Below, one piece after another: positions 9,321 through 19,015 of a stretch of DNA of 64,000 nucleotides. Origin of the DNA: Mycolicibacterium neworleansense. GTDB lineage: Bacteria; Actinomycetota; Actinomycetes; Mycobacteriales; Mycobacteriaceae. How positions within the stretch are numbered: position 1 is the stretch's first letter; every line of letters starts with the position of its first letter. The position numbers and the translations under genes were made by a program. The notes under the pieces are model-generated. The model had not been told where the DNA came from and ran no database searches. It was given only the letters and a program-made list of their open reading frames with translations. The stretch spans positions 2,480,001 through 2,544,000 of the forward strand of contig NZ_CWKH01000001.1 in assembly GCF_001245615.1 (NCBI RefSeq). Reading direction: 5' to 3'.

Positions 9321-10809
9321 CGGCCTCGGACGTGACGGCAGGGGCGCGGCCGAACACCATTGACTCTTCGATGCGGTCGAAGCGGTGGTCGATGGCGTCC
9401 AGCACATAGTTGTGCCGCACATGCCACGGCCGCTTGGTGCCCGACCGCGGCAGCGCATGCTCGGACCGCTGGATGTAGCCGGCCTCCAGGTCCCACGTCC
9501 GCTTCTCCGGCATCGGCGCGGCACCCTTGTGCGGATAGGCGTGGGTGTAGCCGTGAGCACCCATGTAGGCCAACAGGTTTGCGAATGCCCGTGCGGTCAT
9601 GTCGGCCCGCAGCGTCCACGACGCGTTGGTGTACCCGATGCACCAGGCCAGATTCGGGACGTCCTCCAGCAGGAACTCCTTGTAGACGAACCGCTCGGTC
9701 GGCTTGACCTCGTGACCGTCGACCGCCAGCCGGATCCCGCCGAGCGCCTGCAATTGCAGACCGGTCGCGGTGACGATCACATCGGCGTCCACCCGCGCAC
9801 CGGATTTCAGCACGATGCCGGTGGCGTCGATGTGGTCGATGTGATCGGTGACGACGTCGACCCGGCCGTCGCTGATATGCCCGAACAGGTCTCCGTCGAG
9901 CACCAGACACAACCGCTGGTCCCACGGGTTGTACCGGGGCTTGAAATGCACGTCGACGGGATACCCCTCGGGCAACGCTGCGACGATCCGCCTGCGCAGA
10001 TAACTGCGACCGAGATCGGGGGCCTTGCGGAAGAAGAAATAACTCAGCACATGGATCATCGCGTTGCGGAACCGCACGATCTGATGAGACAGCTTGCGTG
10101 GCAGAACCTTACGGATGGTCTGCACCGTCGGAACGATGCGGTCCGCCGACACCATGTAGGTGGGTGAGCGCTGCAGCATCGTCACGTGCGAGGCCCGCTG
10201 CGCCAGTGCGGGCACCAGGCTGACCGCCGTCGCGCCGCTGCCGATCACCACGACGCGCTTACCCGAGTAGTCCAGCGACTCGGGCCAGAACTGCGGGTGT
10301 ACCACCTCGCCGCCGAAGCTCTCGATGCCGGGGAATTCCGGAGTGTAGGGCTCGTCGTAGTTGTAATAGCCGGTGCCGCAGAACAGATACCGGCACCGGT
10401 AGGTCCTGGACTGGCCGTCCTGCTCGGTCTGCACGGTCCAGGTGTCGGTGTTCGAGTCCCAATCCGCCGACAACACACGGGTGTTGAACCGGATGTGGCG
10501 GTCGATGCCGTGCTCCCGGGCGGTCTCGGTGAGATAGTCGCGGATGTCGTCACCGTCGGCCACGTTCTCCGGCCTGGTCCACGGCTGGTACGGGAAGCTC
10601 AGCGTGAAGATGTCACTGTCGGAACGGATCCCCGGATAGCGGAACAGGTCCCACGTGCCACCGATCCGCTCCCGGCGTTCGAGCACGGTGTAGGTCAGTC
10701 CGGGGCTCTTCTCATGGACGCGATAGGCCGCACCCAACCCCGAGATCCCGGCCCCGATGATGAGCACATCCGAATAGTCCGGATCCGCAGCCCGACGAGC
10801 GTCGTCCAT
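9313..10809 (-). CDS. EthA/MymA-type flavin monooxygenase
   Basis: 498 residues, a class B flavoprotein monooxygenase. FAD-binding GAGISGLGAAYR at about residue 19, the EthA/MymA-specific GGTWDLFRYPGIRSDSD, FWPESLDYSGKRVVVIGSGATA (NADPH site) and IGYTNASWTLRAD are all visible. It probably carries out Baeyer-Villiger or S-oxygenation with NADPH and O2. AAAGGAGG precedes the ATG. The protein resembles both M. tuberculosis EthA (the ethionamide activator) and MymA, so it is best called a paralogue. No EthR-like TetR gene is adjacent. The stop lies in a tandem repeat. Confidence 0.87.
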   Translation of the reverse strand: MDDARRAADPDYSDVLIIGAGISGLGAAYRVHEKSPGLTYTVLERRERIGGTWDLFRYPGIRSDSDIFTLSFPYQPWTRPENVADGDDIRDYLTETAREHGIDRHIRFNTRVLSADWDSNTDTWTVQTEQDGQSRTYRCRYLFCGTGYYNYDEPYTPEFPGIESFGGEVVHPQFWPESLDYSGKRVVVIGSGATAVSLVPALAQRASHVTMLQRSPTYMVSADRIVPTVQTIRKVLPRKLSHQIVRFRNAMIHVLSYFFFRKAPDLGRSYLRRRIVAALPEGYPVDVHFKPRYNPWDQRLCLVLDGDLFGHISDGRVDVVTDHIDHIDATGIVLKSGARVDADVIVTATGLQLQALGGIRLAVDGHEVKPTERFVYKEFLLEDVPNLAWCIGYTNASWTLRADMTARAFANLLAYMGAHGYTHAYPHKGAAPMPEKRTWDLEAGYIQRSEHALPRSGTKRPWHVRHNYVLDAIDHRFDRIEESMVFGRAPAVTSEAAS

Positions 10810-10850
10810 GGCGAACCTCCTTTGGTCCCGCTCGGTACCACCCTATGTGC

Positions 10851-11831
10851 TCAGTCGCGCAGCGCGTCAACGATCCGGGCAAGCACATCCACGTCGATCG
10901 GACCCGGTTGGTACAGGCAGATCCGGTCGGACACCCCGCCCACCCGATCCCGGATGTGGGCGGCGATGTCGGCGGGGCTGCCGCAAGCCGCGATGGTGTG
11001 CAACACCTCGTCGTCGATCAGCGAACCCATCTCCTGCCAGCGGCCCTGTTTGGACAGCGCGTTGAGCTCAGGCTGCAAATCTCCCCAACCGTGCACCTCA
11101 AGCACCGGCCGGTACGCGGGCGTGGAGCCGTAGAACGCGAGCAGGCGCCGCGCCGCGTCATGGTCGTCCCCGGCCGACACGATGATCTCCGGGACGATGG
11201 CCAGTGCCGCCTCGTCCCGCCCGGCGGCGGCCAGCCCGTCGCGCACCGCGGGCAGCGTGGCCTCGTGCAGGAACCGCTTCGAGCCGAACGGCATGACCAG
11301 CAGGCCGTCGGCGAACTGCGCGGTGGCGCGGGTGAGCCGCGGGCCCAGCGCGCCGACATAGATCGGTGGCGGGCCGTACGGATTGTCCCGCGGCGTGAAC
11401 GTCGGCGTCATCAGCGTGTGCCGGTAATACTCGCCGCGAAAATCCAGCCGCTCGCCGGTGTCCCAGGCGGCGAAGATCGCGCGCAACGCCGCGACGAACT
11501 CGGACATCCGGGCCACCGGGCGGTCGAACTCCGCACCGAACCGCTTCTCGATCTGGGTGCGGATCTGGGTGCCGAGCCCCAGGGTGAACCGCCCGCCGGA
11601 GAGGATCTGGTGGTCGATAGCCTGGTGCGCCAAGTGAATCGGGTTGCGGGGAAACGCAATTGCCACATTGGTCATCAGATCCAGATCCCCGACGGTGCTG
11701 GCCAGCGTCAAGGGGGTGAACACATCGTGCGGCCCCTCGAAGGTGAACACCCCACTGGCACCGGCCTCGCGCAGGGCCGCAGACCTCTCGATCGCGTCGC
11801 GCGGCCCGAACAACGCTGTCATGACCTTCAC
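10851..11831 (-). CDS. F420-dependent LLM-class oxidoreductase
   Basis: 326 residues from the GTG at 11831. TIM-barrel luciferase-like fold with TFEGPHDVFTPLTLASTV, MTNVAIAFPRNPIHLAHQA, LSGGRFTLGLGTQI and PPIYVGALGPRLTRA, typical of mycobacterial F420-dependent members. I recall a TIGR subfamily named after an M. smegmatis protein that fits. The frame remains open far upstream but only as antisense of the amine oxidase. It diverges from that gene with only 18 bp between start codons, so the promoters must overlap the opposite genes. An internal ATG three codons in is possible. Confidence 0.8.
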   Translation of the reverse strand: MKVMTALFGPRDAIERSAALREAGASGVFTFEGPHDVFTPLTLASTVGDLDLMTNVAIAFPRNPIHLAHQAIDHQILSGGRFTLGLGTQIRTQIEKRFGAEFDRPVARMSEFVAALRAIFAAWDTGERLDFRGEYYRHTLMTPTFTPRDNPYGPPPIYVGALGPRLTRATAQFADGLLVMPFGSKRFLHEATLPAVRDGLAAAGRDEAALAIVPEIIVSAGDDHDAARRLLAFYGSTPAYRPVLEVHGWGDLQPELNALSKQGRWQEMGSLIDDEVLHTIAACGSPADIAAHIRDRVGGVSDRICLYQPGPIDVDVLARIVDALRD

Positions 11832-11849
11832 GCGTGAGAGCCTAGACAG

Positions 11850-13202
11850 GTGAGCATCCCAACCAGCACCGACGTCGTCGTGGTGGGCGCCGGATTCGCC
11901 GGCCTGTCCGCCGCCCGGGCCCTCGCCCGGCTCGGACACCAGGTGGTGGTGCTGGAGGGTCGCGATCGGGTCGGCGGACGTTCCTCGACCACGACGATCG
12001 CCGGAGTACCGGTCGACCTGGGCGGCACGTTCGTCGGTCCCACCCAGGACGCGGTGCTGGCGCTGGCCGCCGAGCTCGGGTGCCGCACGGTGCCCACCTA
12101 CGACCGCGGCAAGAACCTGATCCGCTGGCACGGGCGGGTGCGCTCCTACCGCAGCACCATTCCGCGGCTGTCGATGATGGAACTCTTCGACGTCTCCCGC
12201 ATCCAGTGGCGCTTCGAACGGCTCAGCCGGCAGATCCGGGTCAACGAGCCGTGGACGAGCGCGAACGCCCAGAAACTCGACGAGCTCACCCTGGAGCAGT
12301 GGCTGCGCTCGGCGGGCGCCAACGCCTCGACCCGCAACCTGATGGCGATCATGTCCCGCGTCACCTGGGGTGCCGAGCCCGACGAGGTGTCGATGCTGCA
12401 CGCCGCCCGCTACGTGAAAGCCGCCGGCGGACTGGACCGCATGCTCGACGTTCGCGACGGCGCCCAGCAGGACCGGTTTCCCGGCGGTACCCAGCAGATC
12501 GCGGGCAAGATGGCCGACGAACTGGGCGACCGCGTCGTGCTCGACGCCCCGGTCAGCCGCATCGAGCGCCACCCCGACGGCACGGTGGCGGTGAGTTTCC
12601 CGGCCGGCGAGATCCGCGCACGCGCGGTGATCGTGGCGATTCCACCCCAGCACCGGACCGGTATCGAATTCAGCCCTCCACTGCCCCAGGCCTACACCGA
12701 GCTGTCCGCGCACTGGCCCCAGGGCAACCTCAGCAAGGCCTACGCTGCCTATGAACGGCCCTTCTGGCGCGCCAACGGCTGCTCGGGCGAGGCCTTGTCC
12801 GACGAGGGGCCGGTGTTCATCACCTTCGATGTCAGCCCGGACGACGCAGGACCCGGCATCCTGCTCGGATTCACCGACGCCCGCACGTTCGACCGGCTGA
12901 CGCCGGACCAACGACGCGAGCAGGCCCTGTCCGGGTTCGCCACCCTGTTCGGCAAGACGGCGCTGGAACCGATCGATTACATCGACCACCGTTGGAGCAC
13001 AGAACAATTCGCGCCCGGAGGACCGACGGCGGCGGTGCCGCCGGGGTCGTGGACACAGTACGGCCGGTGGCTGCGCGAACCCGTCGACGCCATTCACTGG
13101 GCCGGCACCGAAACCGCCGACGAGTGGACCGGATTCCTCGACGGGGCGGTCCGCTCCGGTCAGCGGGCAGCCGCCGAAGTCGCCGGCCGCCTTACCGACT
13201 GA
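11850..13202 (+). CDS. aofH: Flavin-containing monoamine oxidase (Rv3170-like)
   Basis: 450 residues from a GTG. The N-terminal dinucleotide site [20 protein letters not shown] is followed by [10 protein letters not shown]. The C-terminal FAD-anchoring segment [18 protein letters not shown] and [20 protein letters not shown] are diagnostic of MAO/putrescine-oxidase-type enzymes that oxidise primary or polyamines to aldehydes with release of H2O2 and ammonia. It is very similar, as remembered, to M. tuberculosis AofH (Rv3170), and the Rv3171c-like gene follows convergently as in that genome. Confidence 0.88.
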   Translation: MSIPTSTDVVVVGAGFAGLSAARALARLGHQVVVLEGRDRVGGRSSTTTIAGVPVDLGGTFVGPTQDAVLALAAELGCRTVPTYDRGKNLIRWHGRVRSYRSTIPRLSMMELFDVSRIQWRFERLSRQIRVNEPWTSANAQKLDELTLEQWLRSAGANASTRNLMAIMSRVTWGAEPDEVSMLHAARYVKAAGGLDRMLDVRDGAQQDRFPGGTQQIAGKMADELGDRVVLDAPVSRIERHPDGTVAVSFPAGEIRARAVIVAIPPQHRTGIEFSPPLPQAYTELSAHWPQGNLSKAYAAYERPFWRANGCSGEALSDEGPVFITFDVSPDDAGPGILLGFTDARTFDRLTPDQRREQALSGFATLFGKTALEPIDYIDHRWSTEQFAPGGPTAAVPPGSWTQYGRWLREPVDAIHWAGTETADEWTGFLDGAVRSGQRAAAEVAGRLTD

Positions 13203-13206
13203 CGAG

Positions 13207-14133
13207 CTACTGACCGACCGCCCGGGGCGGGGACACCGATTCGGCCAAGGCCCGCAACTGGGCATTCACCTGTGACGGGCATTCCAGGATGGCGCAGTGA
13301 CCGCCGGGCATCTCGACGAAGGCGCTGAGATTCGGCGCGTCGGCGGCTATGCGGCGGGCGGCGTTGATGGGCAGCAGACGGTCCTTGACGCTGCCGATCA
13401 CCAACGTGGGCACCGACAGATTCTGCAGCGAGATATGTTGCGGTCCAAGACTGTTTACCAGCGCCCTGGCCCAGCCACCGCGGCCCGCCGGCGGGGTGTC
13501 GGCGAACAGCCGATAGACGTACTCGGCAACCCACGGCTCGGCGTCGTGGCCCACCGCCAGGTGCGCGACGAATCGTTTGTTGGGGCGTTCGGTGATCCGG
13601 GGCATCGAGGCGCCGCCGAACGTCCTGATCGCGGTACCGGCTGCCCGGATTCGCGTCGCCGCCAGCGGTGCCGGGACCCTGAGCAGTTCCACGTCCCGCA
13701 CCAGGTCGCCGGTGGTGGTGTTGATCAGGGCGACCGCGTCAGCGCGGGCGGCCACCCGACCCGGATAGCGCTGCGACCACGAGGTGATCGCGATACCGCC
13801 CATCGAATGCCCGGCGAGGATGGCATGTTCGCCCGGCTTCAGCGTGGTGTCGAGCACCGCGTCCAGGTCCGCGGCGAGATGGTTGAGGCTGTAGCGGCGC
13901 CGCCCGTGCGGAGTCTCGCTGCGGCCGTGCCCACGATGGTCGTAGGCGATGACGCGGTAGTCGCCGGCCAGATCGGCGATCTGGTGGGCCCACACTCCGA
14001 TGGCACAGGTGATGCCGTGGGCCAGCACGATCGGATAGCCGTCCTCCGGCCCGAACACCTCGGCATGCAACCGCACGCCGTCGACGGCGCGAACCTCGAC
14101 AGGGCGTCCCGGTGGTAGCTGGGGAAGGGTCAT
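13207..14133 (-). CDS. hpx: Alpha/beta hydrolase (Rv3171c/Hpx-like)
   Basis: 308 residues. Alpha/beta-hydrolase landmarks are oxyanion motif AHGITCAIGVW, YDHRGHGRS, nucleophile elbow GHSMGG, acid in GSVKDRLLP and the histidine in MPGGHCAIL. In M. tuberculosis the equivalent (Rv3171c) is labelled non-haem haloperoxidase; such enzymes are esterases that can make peracids, so real peroxidase activity is unproven. It converges on aofH with 4 bp between stops. No signal peptide; cytoplasmic. Confidence 0.8.
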   Translation of the reverse strand: MTLPQLPPGRPVEVRAVDGVRLHAEVFGPEDGYPIVLAHGITCAIGVWAHQIADLAGDYRVIAYDHRGHGRSETPHGRRRYSLNHLAADLDAVLDTTLKPGEHAILAGHSMGGIAITSWSQRYPGRVAARADAVALINTTTGDLVRDVELLRVPAPLAATRIRAAGTAIRTFGGASMPRITERPNKRFVAHLAVGHDAEPWVAEYVYRLFADTPPAGRGGWARALVNSLGPQHISLQNLSVPTLVIGSVKDRLLPINAARRIAADAPNLSAFVEMPGGHCAILECPSQVNAQLRALAESVSPPRAVGQ

Positions 14134-14178
14134 GATGCTCCGATCATTGGCGCCGTTGCCGGTGAAAGGTGGGGTTTG

Positions 14179-15273
14179 TCAGCTTACCGCGCCGGTGATC
14201 AGCACGGGTTTGACGACGTCAGCGGCCTTGGCGGCGGCCCAGGCCCGGCCGAAGTCGTCGAATGGGTAGCGGCTCACGAATGTGTCGAGCGGAAGTTCGC
14301 CACGGCGGTGCAGATCGACCAGGCGCGGAATGAACGCCTGCGGGTCGCTGTCACCTTCCACCACCCCCCGAACGGTCAGGCCCCGACCCATGATGGCCGC
14401 GACGGGCAGCTCGGCGGTCAATGCGCCCAGGCCCAGCAGAACCAGGGTGCCGCGCTCACGCAGCACCCCGACCGCCGCGGCGAGGACGTCCGGCCGCGCG
14501 GTGGTGTCGACCGCGGCGGCCACTCCCCCGGTCAGCTCGAGCACCGCGGCAGCGGCGTCGGATGCGGTCGGGTCGATCGTCGCGGTGGCACCCAGTTCGG
14601 TTGCCAGCATGCGCCGCTGTGCGATCGGGTCCACGGCGATGATGGTGCGGCACCGTGCGATGCGGGCGCCCATGACCGCCGAGAGCCCGACGGCGCCTGC
14701 GCCGAACACCACGAGCGCGTCCTCGGGTTGCGGCGCAACCACATTGAGGACAGCACCGACACCGGTCTGCACGCTGCAGCCCAGCGGAGCGGCCAGCGCC
14801 GGGTCGATCGGCTCGGGCAGCACCACAGCGTTTCGGCTTCCGGCGATCGCGTAGGTACAGAAGCTGGACTGCCCGAAGAACCCGCCGCCGATGGGGACGC
14901 CGTCGCGGTGCAGGGCCGCCGACTCGTCCCGCCGGCTGCCGCGCATGTTCAGGTCGGTGGAGCGCTCGCAGTACGCCGGGGCGTCGGACCGGCAGTTGGG
15001 GCACTCGCCGCAGCTGGCGAAGGTGAGAACCACCTGGTCGCCGACTCGGGGCGTCGCGTCCGGTCCGGCCTGGACGATGGTGCCCGCACCCTCGTGACCG
15101 AACACCATGGGCAGCTTGCGAAACCGCCCGGCCACGCTGACATCGGTGTGGCAGATACCCACCGCGTCGATTCGGACCAGCACCTCGTCGCCGACGGGTT
15201 CCCGGATCTGGACCTCGGTGAGCTGTGGATCGGCTCCGGCGTCGAGCACCACCGCGGCGCGGGCGTTGAGCAT
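14179..15273 (-). CDS. Zinc-dependent aryl/long-chain alcohol dehydrogenase
   Basis: 364 residues. Zinc MDR enzyme of the class III-like/aryl-alcohol group: catalytic Cys-His in GICHTD, GHEGAG, structural zinc cysteines in CGECPNCRSDAPAYC, and NAD-binding GAGAVGLSAVMGARI followed by the NAD-selecting Asp in IIAVDPIAQRR. The long insertion around RGSRRDESAALHRDGVPIGG is typical of benzyl-alcohol/formaldehyde-type dehydrogenases. Its start lies 69 bp from that of the divergent quinone reductase-like gene. Confidence 0.85.
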   Translation of the reverse strand: MLNARAAVVLDAGADPQLTEVQIREPVGDEVLVRIDAVGICHTDVSVAGRFRKLPMVFGHEGAGTIVQAGPDATPRVGDQVVLTFASCGECPNCRSDAPAYCERSTDLNMRGSRRDESAALHRDGVPIGGGFFGQSSFCTYAIAGSRNAVVLPEPIDPALAAPLGCSVQTGVGAVLNVVAPQPEDALVVFGAGAVGLSAVMGARIARCRTIIAVDPIAQRRMLATELGATATIDPTASDAAAAVLELTGGVAAAVDTTARPDVLAAAVGVLRERGTLVLLGLGALTAELPVAAIMGRGLTVRGVVEGDSDPQAFIPRLVDLHRRGELPLDTFVSRYPFDDFGRAWAAAKAADVVKPVLITGAVS

Positions 15274-15342
15274 CCGGTGATGCTAACCACCGACTTGACA
15301 CCTGTCACAATTGGCTGGCGACCCCACCAGAAGGAGACACCG

Positions 15343-16323
15343 ATGCGTGCAGCACAGATCACCGCCCTCGACGGTCCCGACGCGGTACGGGTGGCCGACG
15401 TGGAGGAACCGAGCGGCGGCGCCGCCGACAACCCCGTGGTGATCGACGTCCATGCCGCCGGGGTCGCCTTCCCGGACGCCCTGCTGACCCGCGGGCTCTA
15501 TCAGTACAAGCCGGATCTGCCGTTCACCCCGGGCGCGGAGGTCGCCGGCGTGGTGCGCAGCGCCCCGGCCGGCGCCCATGTGTCCGCCGGTGACCGCGTG
15601 CTGGGCCTGACCATGTTGTCCGGCGGCATGGCCGAAGTCGTGGCGCTGCCGGCCGAGCGGGTATTCGCGCTACCGGACTCGGTGTCCTTCGAGGCCGGCG
15701 CCGGCATCCTGTTCAACGACCTGACGGTGCAGTTCTCCCTGCGCACCCGCGGTCGGCTCGCCGAGGGCGAGACCGTGCTGGTGCACGGCGCGGCGGGCGG
15801 CATCGGCACCTCGGCGCTGCGGCTGGCCCCAGCGCTGGGCGCCTCGCGCACCATCGCCGTGGTGTCCACCGAGGAGAAGGGCGAGATCGCCAGGGCCGCA
15901 GGCGCATCGGATGTGGTGCTGGCCGATGGATTCCGTGACGCCGTGAAGGAACTCACCGACGGCCGGGGGGTGGACATCGTCCTCGACCCGGTCGGCGGTG
16001 ACCGCTTCACCGACTCGCTGCGATCGCTGGCCGTGGGCGGGCGGTTGTTGGTGGTCGGGTTCACCGGCGGGGAGATCCCCACCGTCAAGGTCAACCGCCT
16101 GCTGCTCAACAACGTCGACGTGATCGGCGCAGGCTGGGGCGCGTGGACGTTCTCCCACCCGGGCTACCTGCAAGAGCAGTGGGCCGAACTGCAGCCGCTG
16201 CTGGCCTCTGGCGCAGTGCCGGCCCCCCAGCCTGAGGTGTACCCGCTGGAGCAGGCCGCGCTGGCCATCGCGTCACTGGAGAACCGCAGCGCGAAGGGCA
16301 AAGTGGTCCTCAAACTGCGCTGA
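15343..16323 (+). CDS. NADPH:quinone oxidoreductase-like MDR protein
   Basis: 326 residues from the ATG preceded by AAGGAGA. A zinc-free medium-chain reductase: no zinc cysteines, but a cofactor loop VHGAAGGIGTSALRL and the NADPH-binding IVLDPVGGDRF are present. It probably reduces quinones or enones with NADPH. A 715-codon open frame that includes it is an artefact, because its first half is antisense to the dehydrogenase gene. It diverges from that dehydrogenase and precedes a Ddn-family gene. Confidence 0.85.
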   Translation: MRAAQITALDGPDAVRVADVEEPSGGAADNPVVIDVHAAGVAFPDALLTRGLYQYKPDLPFTPGAEVAGVVRSAPAGAHVSAGDRVLGLTMLSGGMAEVVALPAERVFALPDSVSFEAGAGILFNDLTVQFSLRTRGRLAEGETVLVHGAAGGIGTSALRLAPALGASRTIAVVSTEEKGEIARAAGASDVVLADGFRDAVKELTDGRGVDIVLDPVGGDRFTDSLRSLAVGGRLLVVGFTGGEIPTVKVNRLLLNNVDVIGAGWGAWTFSHPGYLQEQWAELQPLLASGAVPAPQPEVYPLEQAALAIASLENRSAKGKVVLKLR

Positions 16324-16360
16324 CCGGAATAGCAGCGACGTCGCCGGTGTTGCGGGGTGC

Positions 16361-16783
16361 GTGACTGAACATGCCGAATTGAGCCCGACCGACTGGGTAC
16401 GCGATCAGACCCAACGCATCCTGGAACAAGGCACCACCGACGGCGTCGAGGTACTCGACCGCCCGATCGTGCTGTTCACGACGACCGGCGCCAAGTCCGG
16501 CAAGAAGCGGTACGTACCGCTGATGCGCGTGGAAGAGGACGGCCGCTACGCGATGGTGGCATCCAAGGGCGGCGACCCGGCGCACCCGTCCTGGTACTTC
16601 AACGTCAAGGCCAACCCCGCCGTGACGGTGCAGGACGGCGACAAGATCGCGTCGCTGACCGCGCGCGAACTGTCCGGTGACGAGCGCGAGCATTGGTGGA
16701 AGCTGGCGGTCGAGGCCTACCCGCCGTACGCCGAGTACCAGACCAAGACCACGCGACAGATCCCGGTCTTCATCGTCGAATGA
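16361..16783 (+). CDS. F420-dependent nitroreductase family protein (Ddn-like)
   Basis: 140 residues from a GTG. The pattern VLFTTTGAKSGKKRYVPLM, then MVASKGGDPAHPSWYFNVKANP and VQDGD, is that of the deazaflavin(F420)-dependent nitroreductase/quinone reductase family that includes Ddn, the pretomanid activator. The family reduces quinones and some nitro drugs with F420H2. It lies 37 bp after the quinone oxidoreductase gene on the same strand and may be co-transcribed. Which paralogue it represents cannot be decided here. Confidence 0.85.
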   Translation: MTEHAELSPTDWVRDQTQRILEQGTTDGVEVLDRPIVLFTTTGAKSGKKRYVPLMRVEEDGRYAMVASKGGDPAHPSWYFNVKANPAVTVQDGDKIASLTARELSGDEREHWWKLAVEAYPPYAEYQTKTTRQIPVFIVE

Positions 16784-16786
16784 TCG

Positions 16787-18850
16787 CTACCACCAGCCGA
16801 GGGCGACGGACATCTGCCGTGCCAACTCGGTGGTGAGCGTGCGCACGTAGGCCGCCGACAGGTGGTGGGCATCGTGGTAGACCAGCACGTTGCCCTCCAC
16901 AGCGCGACAGATCGTCGGCCGGCACACCGCGTCGCTGAGGTCCAGGGCCTTCATCAACGGATAGTCGGCCAGGTAGTCCAGTGTGGGGTTGCGCTCGGCC
17001 AGGGCTTCGTCCCGCGGCAGCCCACAGGCATCGGCATCACCGCCCTTGGACAGGCAGTCGACCGGTGAGAAGAACCAGCCGTCCCGGATCATCCACGGCG
17101 TGTCACGGATACCGAGCATCGGAATGCCATTGGCGGACAGCTCATCCCAGATCCCCAGGTAGTAGTCGGGCACGTAATCGCCCGGGCTGTTGAGGATCGG
17201 GCGCGTCGAGGTGAAGAACACGTAGTCGGGCCGGTCGGCGATGATCTTGGCCAGCGCGTTGTCGGACCAGGTCCGGCATGACGGGTAGGTGTCGAAGGAT
17301 CCCGCGATGATCGGCACAGCCTTGGTGGTCAGTGGACAACCGAACTTCAGGTACGTGGTCACCTTGACGCCGTGCTGGCGTCCGATCTGGTGCAGCGCGG
17401 TCAGCCAGTGCTCCGAATGCGAGCCTCCGGCCAGTGCAATCGTGCGGGCGCCCTTCGGGTCTCCGTACACGCAGCTGACGACCTCGTCACCGGTGAAGCC
17501 CGTGACGCAATGGTCAACCGACGACGGCGGGATGTCGTCATCGGCTTCCAACACACTCGGGCGCATCGGCAGCTTGGCGACCCGCTGATTGTCGATGAGC
17601 GCCTGCGCGCCCGGGTAATCGCGAATCGAGAGCATGCCGAGCTCCGCGCCGCTGGCCCGAGCTCGTGCGACGTGTCCCTGCCACATCAGCGATGTCGCGA
17701 CCAGCGTCACCGCCACCAAGAGGACGACCGCACTCGACGCCATCCACGCGCCGATCCCGCGACGCCACGGCCGCTGGGTCCACCGCGCGGTGAACGCCGC
17801 CAGCAGCACAACGACCAGCAGGATCACGATGCCGTCGGCCAGCCCGACGGCATCGTCGTTGATGGTGGCCAACCAGAAGATCAGCAGGGGCCAGTGCCAC
17901 AGATAGAGCGGATAAGCCATGGCTCCGATCGCGACCAGCGGGGCGCTGGGCAGAAATTGGTTCGTTCTCATCGACGTTCCCTGGGCCGCGCTGACGATCA
18001 CCAGCACCGTCGCCGCCGCCGGGATCAAGGTCCAGGCGCCCGGGGACTGCACGGTCCGGTCCGTGAGCGCACCGCACACCCCGATTGCCACCACCCCGGC
18101 CGCAGCCACCCCGGCCCGTATCGGGCTCGGCCACCGGACCCGCCCCACCGGCCCGGTCACGAGAGCGGCGGCCAGCACCCCGGCCAACAGCTCCCAGGCT
18201 CGGGCGCCGGTGCTGTAGTAGGCCAGCATCGGGTTGTCCGGCTGCGTCGTGACCGCGCAGTACAGCGATGCCACCGCGGCGACACCGGACGCGGCAACCA
18301 GGATTGTGCGTCGCGCAGCGCGACCCCGACGCGTCGTCGCCGCGAGAACCGCACCGGCGAGCAGGAAGAACGCGAGCGCGAACTGGCCCAGCACGGAGAT
18401 CGCCCACAGGTGGTGGAGCGGGGTCACCGCCTCACCGGCCTGCACATAGTCGTCCGCCGAGCCCAGCAGCTGCCAATTCTGATAGAAGCCCAGGCCGGCC
18501 AGGGTCTGGTCGGCGAATGCCTCCCAGCGGGTCTGCGGCTGTACCAGCACCGTCAGCACCGCACTCACCACGACCATGAGAACCAACGGCGGGATCAACC
18601 AGCGTGCCGCCCGGCCCGCCTCGACGGCCAGGGCCGTCGGGCTCGCGGTCCCGATACTGCGCAGCACCCGGCTGCCGATGAAGAAGCCGGACAGGATCAG
18701 CAGGACATCCACTCCACCCGACGCCCGGCCGAACCAGAAGTGGCAGATCACCACCATCACGATGGCCACACCGCTCAACCCGATCAGGTCATCGCGGACC
18801 TGCCGCCGCACGGCAGGAACGCGAACCGGATCGCCAACAATCGCCTGCAC
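16787..18850 (-). CDS. AT3-SGNH acyltransferase (OafA-like)
   Basis: 687 residues from a GTG preceded by AGGGGAAG. The N-terminal half is a multi-pass acyltransferase-3 membrane domain (about ten segments) with the early motif VICHFWFGRASGGVDVLLILS, whose His is the catalytic residue of the family. The C-terminal half is an extracytoplasmic SGNH-like domain: LAGGSHSEHWLTAL (Gly-x-Ser-His) and a terminal DAHHLSAAYV. Such two-domain proteins transfer acyl groups to cell-envelope glycans or glycolipids. The substrate is unknown. It converges with the Ddn-like gene, only 3 bp apart. Confidence 0.85.
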   Translation of the reverse strand: MQAIVGDPVRVPAVRRQVRDDLIGLSGVAIVMVVICHFWFGRASGGVDVLLILSGFFIGSRVLRSIGTASPTALAVEAGRAARWLIPPLVLMVVVSAVLTVLVQPQTRWEAFADQTLAGLGFYQNWQLLGSADDYVQAGEAVTPLHHLWAISVLGQFALAFFLLAGAVLAATTRRGRAARRTILVAASGVAAVASLYCAVTTQPDNPMLAYYSTGARAWELLAGVLAAALVTGPVGRVRWPSPIRAGVAAAGVVAIGVCGALTDRTVQSPGAWTLIPAAATVLVIVSAAQGTSMRTNQFLPSAPLVAIGAMAYPLYLWHWPLLIFWLATINDDAVGLADGIVILLVVVLLAAFTARWTQRPWRRGIGAWMASSAVVLLVAVTLVATSLMWQGHVARARASGAELGMLSIRDYPGAQALIDNQRVAKLPMRPSVLEADDDIPPSSVDHCVTGFTGDEVVSCVYGDPKGARTIALAGGSHSEHWLTALHQIGRQHGVKVTTYLKFGCPLTTKAVPIIAGSFDTYPSCRTWSDNALAKIIADRPDYVFFTSTRPILNSPGDYVPDYYLGIWDELSANGIPMLGIRDTPWMIRDGWFFSPVDCLSKGGDADACGLPRDEALAERNPTLDYLADYPLMKALDLSDAVCRPTICRAVEGNVLVYHDAHHLSAAYVRTLTTELARQMSVALGWW

Positions 18851-19015
18851 GCTGAACTTCCCCTGGGATGTATCCGCCGGTCACTGACGACGGCAACACC
18901 CAGGGGCCACGCCATTCGTCGCACCGAGCATAGGCCCACCGAGTCGGCGGGCCAGGTCGGGTGACGAACACCAAACGCACCCTTTTGGGACAGCCCGGCA
19001 GCGGTGAGGCCGATC

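Noticed and set aside
10851..13265. 804-codon minus-strand open frame
   Set aside because: Only the part below 11831 matches a protein family; the rest is antisense of the amine oxidase gene.
14176..16323. 715-codon plus-strand open frame
   Set aside because: The first 389 codons are antisense of the zinc dehydrogenase; the real gene starts at 15343 with a clear RBS.
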